Under the pieces are notes generated by a model, which was not told where the DNA came from, searched no databases, and was given only the letters and a program-made list of their open reading frames with translations. From positions 1-12,666 of the forward strand of contig JAGLQT010000247.1 of NCBI GenBank assembly GCA_023136715.1: a stretch of 12,666 bases of DNA, in the 5' to 3' direction. Both the position numbers and the translations under genes were made by a program. This DNA comes from Gammaproteobacteria bacterium (GTDB lineage: Bacteria; Pseudomonadota; Gammaproteobacteria; SZUA-229). Numbering within the stretch: position 1 is the stretch's first letter; the number at the start of each line of letters is the position of its first letter. Below, one piece after another: positions 6,364 to 12,666 of this stretch.

Positions 6364-6388
6364 GCGCAATCACCCTCATTGATTGCGC
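6364..6388 (+). other. Hairpin in the leader of the yehS-like gene
   Basis: GCGCAATCA (6364-6372) pairs perfectly with TGATTGCGC (6380-6388) around a seven-base loop, 35 bases before the GTG start of the next gene. No U-tract follows, so it is not a terminator. It may be a leader stem or an operator dyad. Confidence 0.4.
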
Positions 6389-6422
6389 CCCACAAAAACC
6401 ACCATTTAAACAAGAGAACAAA

Positions 6423-6914
6423 GTGACCAATAACGATATCTTACGCCGCATCCGCTACACCTTTGACTTAAGCGATTCAAAAATGATCGATATATTTGGC
6501 CAGGCCGATCTTCAGGTAACACGTGCACAAATCAGCGACTGGCTAAAAAAAGAGGATGACCCTGATTACAAGAATTGCACAGATGTTCAGCTAGCCACTT
6601 TTCTGAATGGTTTTATTAATGAAAAACGCGGCAAAAAAGAAGGCGCCCAACCTGAACCTGAGAAACGTTTAAGCAATAATATTATTTTCAGAAAACTGAA
6701 AATTGCATTAAATCTGAAAGACGAAGATATATTCAGGATCATGGATCTGGCTGATTTCAGCATCAGCAAACCCGAATTGAGTGCCCTGTTCCGTAAAGCA
6801 GGTCATAAACACTACCGCACCTGCAAAGATCAGATATTGCGTAAATTTCTTACGGGTGTACAGCTTAAATATCGCGACAATATAGAAAAGAGAGAAGAAT
6901 TTAAATGGGAGTAG
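6423..6914 (+). CDS. yehS: DUF1456 family protein, YehS-like
   Basis: This 163-residue soluble protein belongs to the DUF1456/YehS family, whose function is unknown. It is an internal duplication. Residues 3-65 (NNDILRRIRYTFDLSDSKMI to DVQLATFLNGF) and about 84-147 (NNIIFRKLKIALNLKDEDIF to DQILRKFLTG) repeat the same all-helical pattern, separated by a charged linker near 68-82. Length is close to the E. coli protein. The start is GTG at 6423, preceded by a purine-rich AAGAGAA, and matches the family's start (M-NN-IL-R-R). lrgA follows 54 bases later on the same strand with no terminator between, so co-transcription is likely. The helical repeats suggest binding to a protein or nucleic acid, but nothing seen here shows which. 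Confidence 0.85.
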   Translation: MTNNDILRRIRYTFDLSDSKMIDIFGQADLQVTRAQISDWLKKEDDPDYKNCTDVQLATFLNGFINEKRGKKEGAQPEPEKRLSNNIIFRKLKIALNLKDEDIFRIMDLADFSISKPELSALFRKAGHKHYRTCKDQILRKFLTGVQLKYRDNIEKREEFKWE

Positions 6915-6968
6915 TTTTGGAACTGATACCTCATTAAGCAAAATACAAAAATATCCGGAATTCAATCA

Positions 6969-7337
6969 ATGAATTTTCTAAATGGCATAACACTACTTTT
7001 GATTTATCAGTTAGTTGGTGAAGTCAGCGTGCTTTTGCTACGCATACCTGTGCCCGGTCCGGTGATGGGTATGGTCATGCTTTTTTTGACGCTAGCATTT
7101 CGAGGACGCTCAACTGAATCACTGGATTCAGTCTCATCAGCACTGTTAAGTCATTTATCCTTGCTTTTTGTACCAGCGGGTGTCGGCATCATTGTTCATT
7201 TCGATCGTATTATTGACGAATGGCTAGCCATCAGTGCGGCTCTAGTACTGAGCACGATCATCACCATGGCTGCGACCGTAGTCATCATGAAGGGCGCTAA
7301 TCGTCTATTCTTGAATCGGGATAAAAAAGATGGTTGA
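6969..7337 (+). CDS. lrgA: CidA/LrgA family inner-membrane protein
   Basis: This is the small membrane subunit of an LrgA/LrgB (CidA/CidB; E. coli YohJ/YohK) pair. The family was first described as holin-like and linked to murein hydrolase export. Homologous pairs in Bacillus subtilis transport pyruvate, and a plant LrgAB fusion is the plastid glycolate/glycerate carrier. The 122-residue product has about four hydrophobic segments, the PVPGPVMGM signature at 28-35 and the LSLLFVPAGVGI signature at 63-74, both diagnostic. The C-terminus is basic (NRDKKDG) and probably cytoplasmic. Its last eight bases overlap the start of lrgB, so the two subunits are translationally coupled. A carboxylate transport role fits current family knowledge better than lysis, but the substrate cannot be read from the sequence. 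Confidence 0.9.
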   Translation: MNFLNGITLLLIYQLVGEVSVLLLRIPVPGPVMGMVMLFLTLAFRGRSTESLDSVSSALLSHLSLLFVPAGVGIIVHFDRIIDEWLAISAALVLSTIITMAATVVIMKGANRLFLNRDKKDG

Positions 7338-8061
7338 GTCAGACCTGTCCACCATTTGGGTCTACCTTTCGGCCACACCTTTATTGGGATTAACTATTAC
7401 TCTGGTTGCCTACAGTCTGGCCTATCGTCTTTATATTTACGCAAACTCTAATCCTTTGCTCAATCCAGTACTAACAGCCGTTATTTTATTAATCACTTTG
7501 CTTTTAGTAACAGAAACATCTTATGAAACATATTTTGAGGGCGGACAGTTTGTACACTTCCTACTTGGCCCAGCAACAGTTGCCTTAGCGGTACCTTTAT
7601 ATCAACAATGTTCTAAATTAAGAAAATTATTTATACCGATTGCCATCGCTATTATTTCAGGCGTCATTATTGGCGCTTTCAGCTCGATCAGTATCGCCTG
7701 GTTTTTAGGTGCCAGTATAGAAACGCAACTATCACTCGCACCTAAATCTGTAACCACACCCGTCGCCATGGGCATTTCAGAAATAGTAGGCGGCATACCC
7801 TCACTGACTGCAATCCTGGTAGTTATAACCGGCATCATCGGTGCGGTGATTGGCACAAAACTTTTTGAACTGATGCACATTAAAGATGACACTGTTAAAG
7901 GAATTGCTATGGGCATCACCGCGCACGGCATCGGCACAGCCCGTGCTTTTCAGATCAGTTCAGAAATGGGGGCTTTCTCGGGTTTAGCAATGGCCTTGTC
8001 GGCATTTGCCAGTGCCGTTATTTTGCCCTGGCTACTAAATTTAGCTGGGATGCTAAATTAA
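7330..8061 (+). CDS. lrgB: LrgB/CidB family inner-membrane protein
   Basis: This is the large subunit of the LrgAB pair, 243 residues and very hydrophobic, with about seven to eight membrane segments. The family signatures are all present: HFLLGPATVALAVPLY at 76-91, KSVTTPVAMGIS at 139-150, GITAHGIGTARAF at 195-207 and EMGAFSGLAM at 212-221. The length matches E. coli YohK and staphylococcal LrgB. The ATG at 7330 lies inside the end of lrgA and is used with an upstream AAAAAAGA stretch and coupling. The usual neighbouring regulators (LytSR, or a LysR-type gene as with CidR) are not in view, so control may differ. The role is probably export or uptake of a small carboxylate such as pyruvate or glycolate, by family inference. 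Confidence 0.92.
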   Translation: MVESDLSTIWVYLSATPLLGLTITLVAYSLAYRLYIYANSNPLLNPVLTAVILLITLLLVTETSYETYFEGGQFVHFLLGPATVALAVPLYQQCSKLRKLFIPIAIAIISGVIIGAFSSISIAWFLGASIETQLSLAPKSVTTPVAMGISEIVGGIPSLTAILVVITGIIGAVIGTKLFELMHIKDDTVKGIAMGITAHGIGTARAFQISSEMGAFSGLAMALSAFASAVILPWLLNLAGMLN

Positions 8062-8089
8062 GCCGCCTTTAACTAAGACGCTCTCGACA

Positions 8090-8275
8090 ATGACTAACAT
8101 CCTTCCCTTCAAACGACCAAAAACTTCTGAAAAACATAAGGGCAAATTTCTCTGCCAAAGTGGTCACCACAAGTGGGTTATGGACAAAGAAAAACAGTTT
8201 GATGTGAAACAGGGGCGTTTAATCACTATCTATCATTGCTCACGTTGCAAAGCAAACAAAACCGAAGCTATTTAA
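8090..8275 (+). CDS. Small zinc-ribbon protein of unknown function
   Basis: This 61-residue basic cytosolic protein has candidate metal ligands Cys22, His26/His27 (LCQSGHHKW) and Cys50, Cys53 (YHCSRC). That spacing fits a single zinc ribbon, with a beta-hairpin (FDVKQGRLITIYHC) leading into the second knuckle. The N-terminal NILPFKRP and the central KFDVKQG stretch look like a small conserved gammaproteobacterial protein I have no name for. It starts 28 bases after lrgB on the same strand, so it probably ends that operon. No clear Shine-Dalgarno precedes the ATG. The coding pattern and the paired Cys residues make a chance reading frame unlikely. Nucleic-acid binding is possible but not shown. 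Confidence 0.75.
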   Translation: MTNILPFKRPKTSEKHKGKFLCQSGHHKWVMDKEKQFDVKQGRLITIYHCSRCKANKTEAI

Positions 8276-8318
8276 TCTTCTAGTTCTGATAAATATTCAT
8301 ATAGATGAAGATTTTTTT
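8274..8318 (+). terminator. Weak candidate terminator of the yehS-lrgAB unit
   Basis: AATCTTC (8274-8280) pairs with GAAGATT (8307-8313), followed by a run of seven T (8312-8318). The loop is long (26 bases) and the stem AT-rich, so this is a weak call. It lies between converging genes and overlaps the 3' end of the opposite-strand gene. Confidence 0.35.
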
Positions 8319-8794
8319 CTCTCTCGATATTCGTCTCGATAATGTTCGGTCAGAGTAAACGCAAGCAATGCAACAACAAATTCTACAATAAAACTCAATA
8401 CCTCATAAGTTGCCTCACTAACTACAGGACGTGTTGCCAGCAAACCCCACAAATTACTGAACTCACTAACCTCGACAACGCTTTCTACCAACTTGGCGGA
8501 GATCATAGCCATACTAAGACCTGCTGAATTGTCGAGCATGGTGACCGCAAAGCGTTTTAGCCAGTTTTGTTTTTTGTGTATTTTTAAAAGCTCCTGACCA
8601 ACAAGTTTTGAGCCTTTATAAATATTTGGAGCCAGCTTTTCGTTATAAACCTTTGCTCCCAATATTGTGTATTTTTTTGATTGAGGAAGAACCTGTGCAG
8701 AAAACAGTTGCTTGCACTTGATCGTACCATTAACGCCTAATGTTTTAATTAAAATAAAACCCTTTCTAAGCTGTTTAGTTTTTGTTTCTTTCAT
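8297..8794 (-). CDS. Hypothetical protein with one C-terminal membrane segment
   Basis: I do not recognise this 165-residue protein. The N-terminal half is strongly basic and hydrophilic (MKETKTKQLRKG, KIHKKQNWLKR). A mildly hydrophobic stretch covers about 83-107 and a clear membrane segment about 131-149 (EVLSFIVEFVVALLAFTLT), followed by a charged tail (EHYRDEYRERKKSSSI). The basic N-terminal half suggests that side is cytoplasmic. The ATG at 8794 has GAGA about six bases upstream. The gene is noticeably AT-richer than its neighbours, which may point to acquisition or weak constraint. It lies 33 bases downstream of epmA on the same strand, and no good terminator separates them, so it may be read from the efp-epmA transcript. 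Coding status rests on length, start site and the membrane pattern. Confidence 0.6.
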   Translation of the reverse strand: MKETKTKQLRKGFILIKTLGVNGTIKCKQLFSAQVLPQSKKYTILGAKVYNEKLAPNIYKGSKLVGQELLKIHKKQNWLKRFAVTMLDNSAGLSMAMISAKLVESVVEVSEFSNLWGLLATRPVVSEATYEVLSFIVEFVVALLAFTLTEHYRDEYRERKKSSSI

Positions 8795-8827
8795 AAAACG
8801 TCTCTCATATACAAAGCACGCCCCTTT

Positions 8828-9805
8828 TTAGGCGCGTTCCCAGGGAAAAGTCAGCACCTCAGCAATCAAGCTACTATTTATCAAAATCATTAACAAACGA
8901 TCAAGTCCCAGAGCTACACCAGAACAATCTGGCAAGCCATGCTCTAATGCCGCCAGTAAATTCTCGTCTATTTTTACTGTCGGTTTATTTTCTGAAATTC
9001 TGGTTTCATTTTCATTCTCAAAACGTTGCCTCTGTTCTCCTGCAACGGCCAGCTCATGGAAACCATTAGCCAGTTCAGTCTCCCCATAAAACAACTCAAA
9101 GCGACTTGCCACAACCACGCCATCATCATTCTTTCTCAAACGTGCCAGTGCACACTGTGATGCAGGATACTCATAAATAAAAGTAAATTTGTCTGATGGC
9201 AATGAGGGCAATACCAGTTGGGTCAGCAGCCAGTCCAGCCACTCATCTTTTTTATCATCCAGACCTACTGGCTGTTCAATATCATGCTGCAAAGCACACT
9301 CGCGGCAATCTTCCGCAGTCGCTTGATATGGATCCAGATCGGCATATCTCTCAAAGGCCAGTCCATAACTAAGACGCTCAAATGAGCCTAAGTGAGCACC
9401 TGTATGGTCATCGACCGATAGCACTAAAGCCTCTACTTCATCCATCAGCTGATGCATATCAAAACCAGGACGATACCATTCCAGCATAGTGAATTCGGGG
9501 TTGTGCATCGGCCCCAGCTCTTCATCGCGAAAGGCCTTGCAGATTTGATAGATTGACTCTCCATGTGCCGCGAGCAATCGCTTCATGGCAAACTCGGGTG
9601 AGGTATTCAGGTAATAATCCTGGTTGCGAAAAATAGTCTTCAGACTTTCGATATGCAGATCAGTATTTCCTGCCGATGCCAGCAAAGGCGTATCCACTTC
9701 CAGTACATCCCGATCATCAAAAAAGGCTCGTATGTCTTTCAACATACGAGCCTTTTGTTTGATTATTTCCAGACTGGCTGATGGCTGCCAGTTATTATTT
9801 TCCAT
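8828..9805 (-). CDS. epmA: EF-P-(R)-beta-lysine ligase
   Basis: EpmA (PoxA/YjeA/GenX) is a paralogue of class II lysyl-tRNA synthetase without the anticodon domain. It adenylates (R)-beta-lysine and transfers it to Lys34 of EF-P. The 325-residue product matches the E. coli length and shows class II motif 2 (AFRDEELGPMHNPEFTMLEW, about 91-110) and motif 3 (GVALGLDRLLMI, about 296-307), plus the family's WQPSAS start. The ATG at 9805 is preferred to an in-frame GTG at 9808 on length. The gene follows efp by 18 bases on the same strand, an obvious functional operon. Codons 17-28 contain a perfect terminator-like inverted repeat, annotated separately, which may keep expression well below that of efp. 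Confidence 0.96.
   Translation of the reverse strand: MENNNWQPSASLEIIKQKARMLKDIRAFFDDRDVLEVDTPLLASAGNTDLHIESLKTIFRNQDYYLNTSPEFAMKRLLAAHGESIYQICKAFRDEELGPMHNPEFTMLEWYRPGFDMHQLMDEVEALVLSVDDHTGAHLGSFERLSYGLAFERYADLDPYQATAEDCRECALQHDIEQPVGLDDKKDEWLDWLLTQLVLPSLPSDKFTFIYEYPASQCALARLRKNDDGVVVASRFELFYGETELANGFHELAVAGEQRQRFENENETRISENKPTVKIDENLLAALEHGLPDCSGVALGLDRLLMILINSSLIAEVLTFPWERA
9719..9756 (-). terminator. Terminator-like hairpin inside the epmA coding start
   Basis: A perfect 14-bp inverted repeat (9721-9734 with 9743-9756) around an eight-base loop lies in epmA codons 17-28. Read on the minus strand, the direction of efp-epmA transcription, it ends in six T (complement of 9724-9719), the form of an intrinsic terminator. 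It begins 67 bases after the efp stop. It probably terminates part of the efp transcripts, relieved when ribosomes translate epmA. Plus-strand T content (TTTTGTTT) makes it possibly bidirectional. Confidence 0.7.
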
Positions 9806-9823
9806 CACGGCATCAATTAATCA

Positions 9824-10387
9824 TTAAGCTCTGGAAACGTACTCACCGGTACGCGTATCAATTTTCAGTATATTGCCTTCTTCAATAAATAAAGGCACTT
9901 TTACTTCTGCACCAGTCTCCAGTGTTGCTGGCTTGGTACCACCCTGGGCGGTATCACCTTTTAAGCCTGGATCGGTTTGTGCCACGGCCAACTCAACAAA
10001 GTTAGGTACTATAATTGAGATCGGCGATTCATTCCACAGGGTCATAACGCAGGGTTCCTGCCCTTTAAGCCACTTAACGGCATCACCCATAGCAATACTA
10101 TCCGCGGCATACTGCTCAAAGGTTTCTGGTTCCATGAAATACCAGTTTTCACCATCAGCATATGAATAATCAACATTGAGCTCTTCAACATCAGCGGCCT
10201 CTACCGTCTCTGTCGACTTGAAAGTGCGCTCCAGAGTGCGGCCCGTTTTCAGGTTTTTCATCTTGACACGATTGAACGCCTGACCTTTACCCGGCTTGAC
10301 CAGAACATTCTCGGTTATCGAGCAAGGATCGCCGTCCCAAATAAATTTCAGGCCGTTTTTAAATTGGTTTGTGCTGTATGTCGCCAT
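9824..10387 (-). CDS. efp: Translation elongation factor P
   Basis: EF-P binds between the P and E sites of ribosomes stalled on consecutive prolines and promotes peptide-bond formation. The 187-residue product has the three beta-barrel domains of the family. The KPGKGQAF loop of domain I places the modified residue at Lys34, and the C-terminus ends in the conserved DTRTGEYVSR. Lys34 in this loop, with epmA and epmB beside it, indicates beta-lysylation rather than rhamnosylation, which uses Arg32. EpmC, the later hydroxylase, is not in view and is dispensable for function in E. coli. The start at 10387 gives the standard MATY N-terminus. Transcription is divergent from epmB across an 86-base gap. 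A strong terminator-like hairpin lies just downstream, inside epmA. Confidence 0.98.
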   Translation of the reverse strand: MATYSTNQFKNGLKFIWDGDPCSITENVLVKPGKGQAFNRVKMKNLKTGRTLERTFKSTETVEAADVEELNVDYSYADGENWYFMEPETFEQYAADSIAMGDAVKWLKGQEPCVMTLWNESPISIIVPNFVELAVAQTDPGLKGDTAQGGTKPATLETGAEVKVPLFIEEGNILKIDTRTGEYVSRA

Positions 10388-10473
10388 ATTGTTAAGCTGC
10401 CGCTGAATGGTTAATAATTAGGTTAATCATCAAATCGGCGACATGATACCCCGAATAGGCTCAGTTTTCACTT
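10388..10473. promoter_or_regulatory. Divergent efp/epmB promoter region
   Basis: Both genes must be promoted from within or across this 86-base gap. GGTTAAT occurs twice, 12 bases apart (10409-10415 and 10421-10427), near one helical turn, which could mark operator half-sites or an AT-rich promoter core. No consensus -35/-10 pair stands out, and neither start codon has a strong Shine-Dalgarno. Confidence 0.45.
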
Positions 10474-11490
10474 ATGCAAGTCATCCCACTCAATACGATT
10501 TGCTCTTCCAGCATAAAAAATGACTGGAAAAAGCAATTAGCCGACGCTATTTCCTCACCTGCCGGGTTACTACAACAACTGGAACTGGAGCATTTATTAA
10601 CCGACCGGATTGAGGCCGGCTCCAATTTTCGCCTGCGCGTCCCCCAGGCTTACGTCAATAAAATGAAAAAGGGTGATCCCAACGACCCGCTGTTACTACA
10701 GGTTCTGCCGACACTGGCAGAAAACAAACTAACCGGTGAGCTGGATCCTGTCGGTGACCTCAACGCTATGGCATCATCTGGACTGTTACATAAATATCAT
10801 GGCCGCGCACTAATTATCACCACGGCAGCCTGCGCCATCCACTGCCGTTATTGTTTCCGTCGCCACTTCCCCTATTCAGATGCCCTGGCACTCTCATCAC
10901 AGTGGCCGGACACATTAGCGTATTTGAAGCAACATTCTGATATTCACGAAGTTATTTTGAGTGGCGGCGACCCACTGGTACTCGATGACAGCAAGTTAGC
11001 TGCACTGTGCTGCGATCTCGAAGCCATTCCCCATATAAAATGGTTACGTATACACACACGCCTGCCCGTGGTGCTACCTTCACGCATTAATTCATCCCTG
11101 CTCGAATGGATGCAGAGCTCACGCTTCCGCATCACCATGGTGATCCATGCCAATCATGCCAATGAATTAGGAACCGATGAAATGCTTGCTCTGGAATCCC
11201 TACAAAACATAAATATTACCCTACTGAATCAAAGTGTTTTACTCAGGAAAATCAACGATAATGCATCATCACTGGTTGATTTAAGTCATCGGCTGCACGA
11301 TGCTGGCGTCATACCCTATTACCTGCATTTGCTTGATCAGGTACAAGGTGGCCTGCATTTTGACGTAAATCGTGAAAAAGCCTGCCAAATCATTGATAAT
11401 ATGCGAGATAAGCTACCTGGCTACCTAGTTCCCAGGCTGGTCATCGAAGAAAAAGGGCGAAGCTCAAAAACAGCAATTTCTCATATCTGA
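10474..11490 (+). CDS. epmB: EF-P-specific lysine 2,3-aminomutase
   Basis: EpmB (YjeK) is a radical-SAM, PLP-dependent enzyme that converts (S)-alpha-lysine to (R)-beta-lysine, the substrate EpmA attaches to EF-P. In the 338-residue product the [4Fe-4S] cluster motif CX3CX2C is Cys120, Cys124 and Cys127 (CAIHCRYCFRRHFPY). The SAM-contacting VILSGGDPL is at about 159-167, and the probable PLP lysine is Lys332 near the C-terminus (RSSKTAI). The N-terminal DPNDPLLLQVLP and DPVGDLNAM blocks are typical of EpmB rather than the longer clostridial aminomutases. It starts at the ATG at 10474, divergent from efp, so all three EF-P modification genes are contiguous. No terminator follows, so it may be co-transcribed with the next gene. 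Confidence 0.95.
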   Translation: MQVIPLNTICSSSIKNDWKKQLADAISSPAGLLQQLELEHLLTDRIEAGSNFRLRVPQAYVNKMKKGDPNDPLLLQVLPTLAENKLTGELDPVGDLNAMASSGLLHKYHGRALIITTAACAIHCRYCFRRHFPYSDALALSSQWPDTLAYLKQHSDIHEVILSGGDPLVLDDSKLAALCCDLEAIPHIKWLRIHTRLPVVLPSRINSSLLEWMQSSRFRITMVIHANHANELGTDEMLALESLQNINITLLNQSVLLRKINDNASSLVDLSHRLHDAGVIPYYLHLLDQVQGGLHFDVNREKACQIIDNMRDKLPGYLVPRLVIEEKGRSSKTAISHI

Positions 11491-11503
11491 GCTAGACTTG
11501 TTG

Positions 11504-11560
11504 TTGACGGAAATAAATCGTCAAACAGAGCTATGGGACTGATTCATATAATTAGAATCA
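11504..11560 (+). other. Two small hairpins between epmB and the next gene
   Basis: TTGACG/CGTCAA (11504-11509 and 11519-11524) and TGATTC/GAATCA (11540-11545 and 11555-11560) each form a six-bp stem with a nine-base loop. Neither is followed by a U-tract. A TATAAT sequence lies in the second loop (11547-11552), but I see no matching -35, so a promoter is only possible. Confidence 0.3.
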
Positions 11561-11575
11561 TCTGTCGATAGAACA

Positions 11576-12666
11576 ATGGATCGAAAAAATAAATTTAAAA
11601 AAATGATGAAATTACGTATACCAGAACAATCTGACAGCAATGACAGCACTTTACCTATTCATCCGCGCAAACTAAAAAATTGGCTGGCTAATTTACCACA
11701 GGCCAATATGGGTGAAATGACCCGACAGATTTTCGGCGCTATTCGGGAACTCAATCGAAAAAAAATACCAGCCAAGCATCGTCTGGAAATTATGGAGATG
11801 ATGCGTATGCCCAGCCGTGGCATTTTTGATAATCTAAAAAAATACTTTATCAATCGCACATTCCCACTACCCGAAAAAAGTAAAAAGATTGTCAATCTCA
11901 ATCAGGCACTGCTACAGGAAATGGCACTGGGCTATAAAATCATTATTCAGCAGGCCGCCAGTAAAAGCGAAAAAGTGGATACAAAAAGCCAGACTATCGC
12001 AATCGCACGAGCCATCAAGTATCAATCAGAGCTTTTCCTGCGAGCCAGTGAAATTTACGCTGCTGTACCTGCCAATATCTGGCTGGATTCACACCAACTA
12101 TTTGCTTACGCTGTCGATCTCAAACTACATAGAAATACTATCAATGACAGCGAGAACCCAAACAAGAAAACCACCATTGAAGATGTTTACAAACAAATGC
12201 TGTTGTTTTCACTATCCCGCCCAACCGCCATGCGACAAAGCAATAGTGAGCGCGTCTATAACAAGCTCTATAACTGGGTAACACAAACTAATCTTGATGA
12301 TAATACACAGGAAAATCAGATTAACCGATTCTTCTGTGCACGTACCGACGATGACAGGCCTCCTTCATATCTAAACCAGCAAGACTGTGACAGCGAGAAT
12401 AAAGTATTCACTCTGGAAACAGCTGAACTTGTTGACAACATCCGAAAAGAAATCAACAGCTCTACAGATAAACAGGATGCCATCACTGTAGGTGAAGATC
12501 TCCCCACAGAAACACTAAAGACGTTGGCTATGTCATGGGGGGTTATGCCTAAACGTCGATTCTCCAGAGCAGGAAAACATGGGCAAATAGCAGCCGCTAT
12601 TGGCTTAGCATATGCGTCAAAAATGATCAGCAGTAGCAATCTACCTGAATCACTCGAATCCATGTC
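11576..12666 (+). CDS. Conserved cytosolic protein, N-terminal part (runs off right edge)
   Basis: This is an open frame of 363 codons with no stop before the window ends. The product is hydrophilic, helical and without signal peptide or membrane segment. Recognisable blocks are LPIHPRKLKNWLANLPQANM (about 26-45), IPAKHRLEIMEMMR (64-77), FPLPEKSKKIV (96-106) and an ALGYKIII segment (117-124). This pattern resembles a group of large gammaproteobacterial proteins that carry a C-terminal PilZ (cyclic-di-GMP-binding) domain. That domain would lie beyond the edge, so this is a recollection and not something seen. The ATG at 11576 is the first start after an in-frame stop at 11549-11551. It has only a weak AGAA upstream, and ATGs at codons 10 and 11 are alternatives. 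It may be co-transcribed with epmB, 85 bases upstream. Confidence 0.7.
   Translation, partial: MDRKNKFKKMMKLRIPEQSDSNDSTLPIHPRKLKNWLANLPQANMGEMTRQIFGAIRELNRKKIPAKHRLEIMEMMRMPSRGIFDNLKKYFINRTFPLPEKSKKIVNLNQALLQEMALGYKIIIQQAASKSEKVDTKSQTIAIARAIKYQSELFLRASEIYAAVPANIWLDSHQLFAYAVDLKLHRNTINDSENPNKKTTIEDVYKQMLLFSLSRPTAMRQSNSERVYNKLYNWVTQTNLDDNTQENQINRFFCARTDDDRPPSYLNQQDCDSENKVFTLETAELVDNIRKEINSSTDKQDAITVGEDLPTETLKTLAMSWGVMPKRRFSRAGKHGQIAAAIGLAYASKMISSSNLPESLESM

Noticed and set aside
7602..7937. 111-residue minus-strand open frame in lrgB
   Set aside because: It is a mirror of the membrane segments of LrgB; its Met/Ile/Pro-rich composition is the usual antisense artefact.
8821..8850. GC-rich dyad at the end of epmA as its terminator
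   Set aside because: The stem (CACGCCCC against GGCGCGT) has a mismatch and no U-tract follows on the minus strand.
11889..12281. 130-residue plus-strand open frame in another frame
   Set aside because: It lies inside the longer uninterrupted frame from 11576, whose sequence is far more protein-like.
12316..12663. 115-residue minus-strand open frame at the right edge
   Set aside because: It is antisense to the same partial gene and has no supporting start site or recognisable domain.

Overview
The window is a stretch of gammaproteobacterial chromosome with moderate GC. The best indicators are the prmB-aroC pair (also adjacent in enterobacteria), a complete beta-lysylation set for elongation factor P (efp, epmA, epmB), a YehS-type protein and an LrgA/LrgB pair. 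The genus cannot be fixed from the sequence alone. I found no tRNA, rRNA, CRISPR array, insertion sequence or prophage gene, and no gene-free stretch longer than about 200 bases.

Layout. 1-1231 (minus): prmB followed by the 5' end of aroC, which runs off the left edge. 1345-2668 (plus): an exported PCu(A)C copper chaperone followed, after one base, by phosphatidylserine decarboxylase. 2830-3645 (plus): a LuxR-type regulator whose receiver-like domain has lost the phosphorylation residues. 3832-6225 (plus): an exported five-heme cytochrome c with three C-terminal Ig-like repeats. It is interrupted by one in-frame amber codon and probably carries a terminal frameshift. A strong intrinsic terminator follows it. 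6423-8275 (plus): yehS-like gene, lrgA, lrgB and a 61-residue zinc-ribbon protein, probably one transcription unit. 8297-8794 (minus): an unrecognised membrane-anchored protein. 8828-10387 (minus): efp then epmA. 10474-11490 (plus): epmB, divergent from efp. 11576-12666 (plus): the 5' part of a conserved-looking cytosolic protein running off the right edge.

Function. PrmB and the EF-P set both act on the translation machinery. EpmB makes (R)-beta-lysine, EpmA attaches it to Lys34 of EF-P, and modified EF-P rescues ribosomes at polyproline. The exported cytochrome is the natural electron-transfer gene of the window, and the pseudo-receiver regulator just upstream is a candidate controller of it, by position only.

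The points most worth a second look are: (1) a perfect 14-bp inverted repeat with a U-tract, a textbook intrinsic terminator, lying inside codons 17-28 of epmA, just after efp; (2) the single TAG in an otherwise intact multiheme cytochrome; (3) an apparent frameshift at the end of the same gene; (4) the regulator with a fully degenerate phospho-site; and (5) the repeat-rich leader of that regulator.
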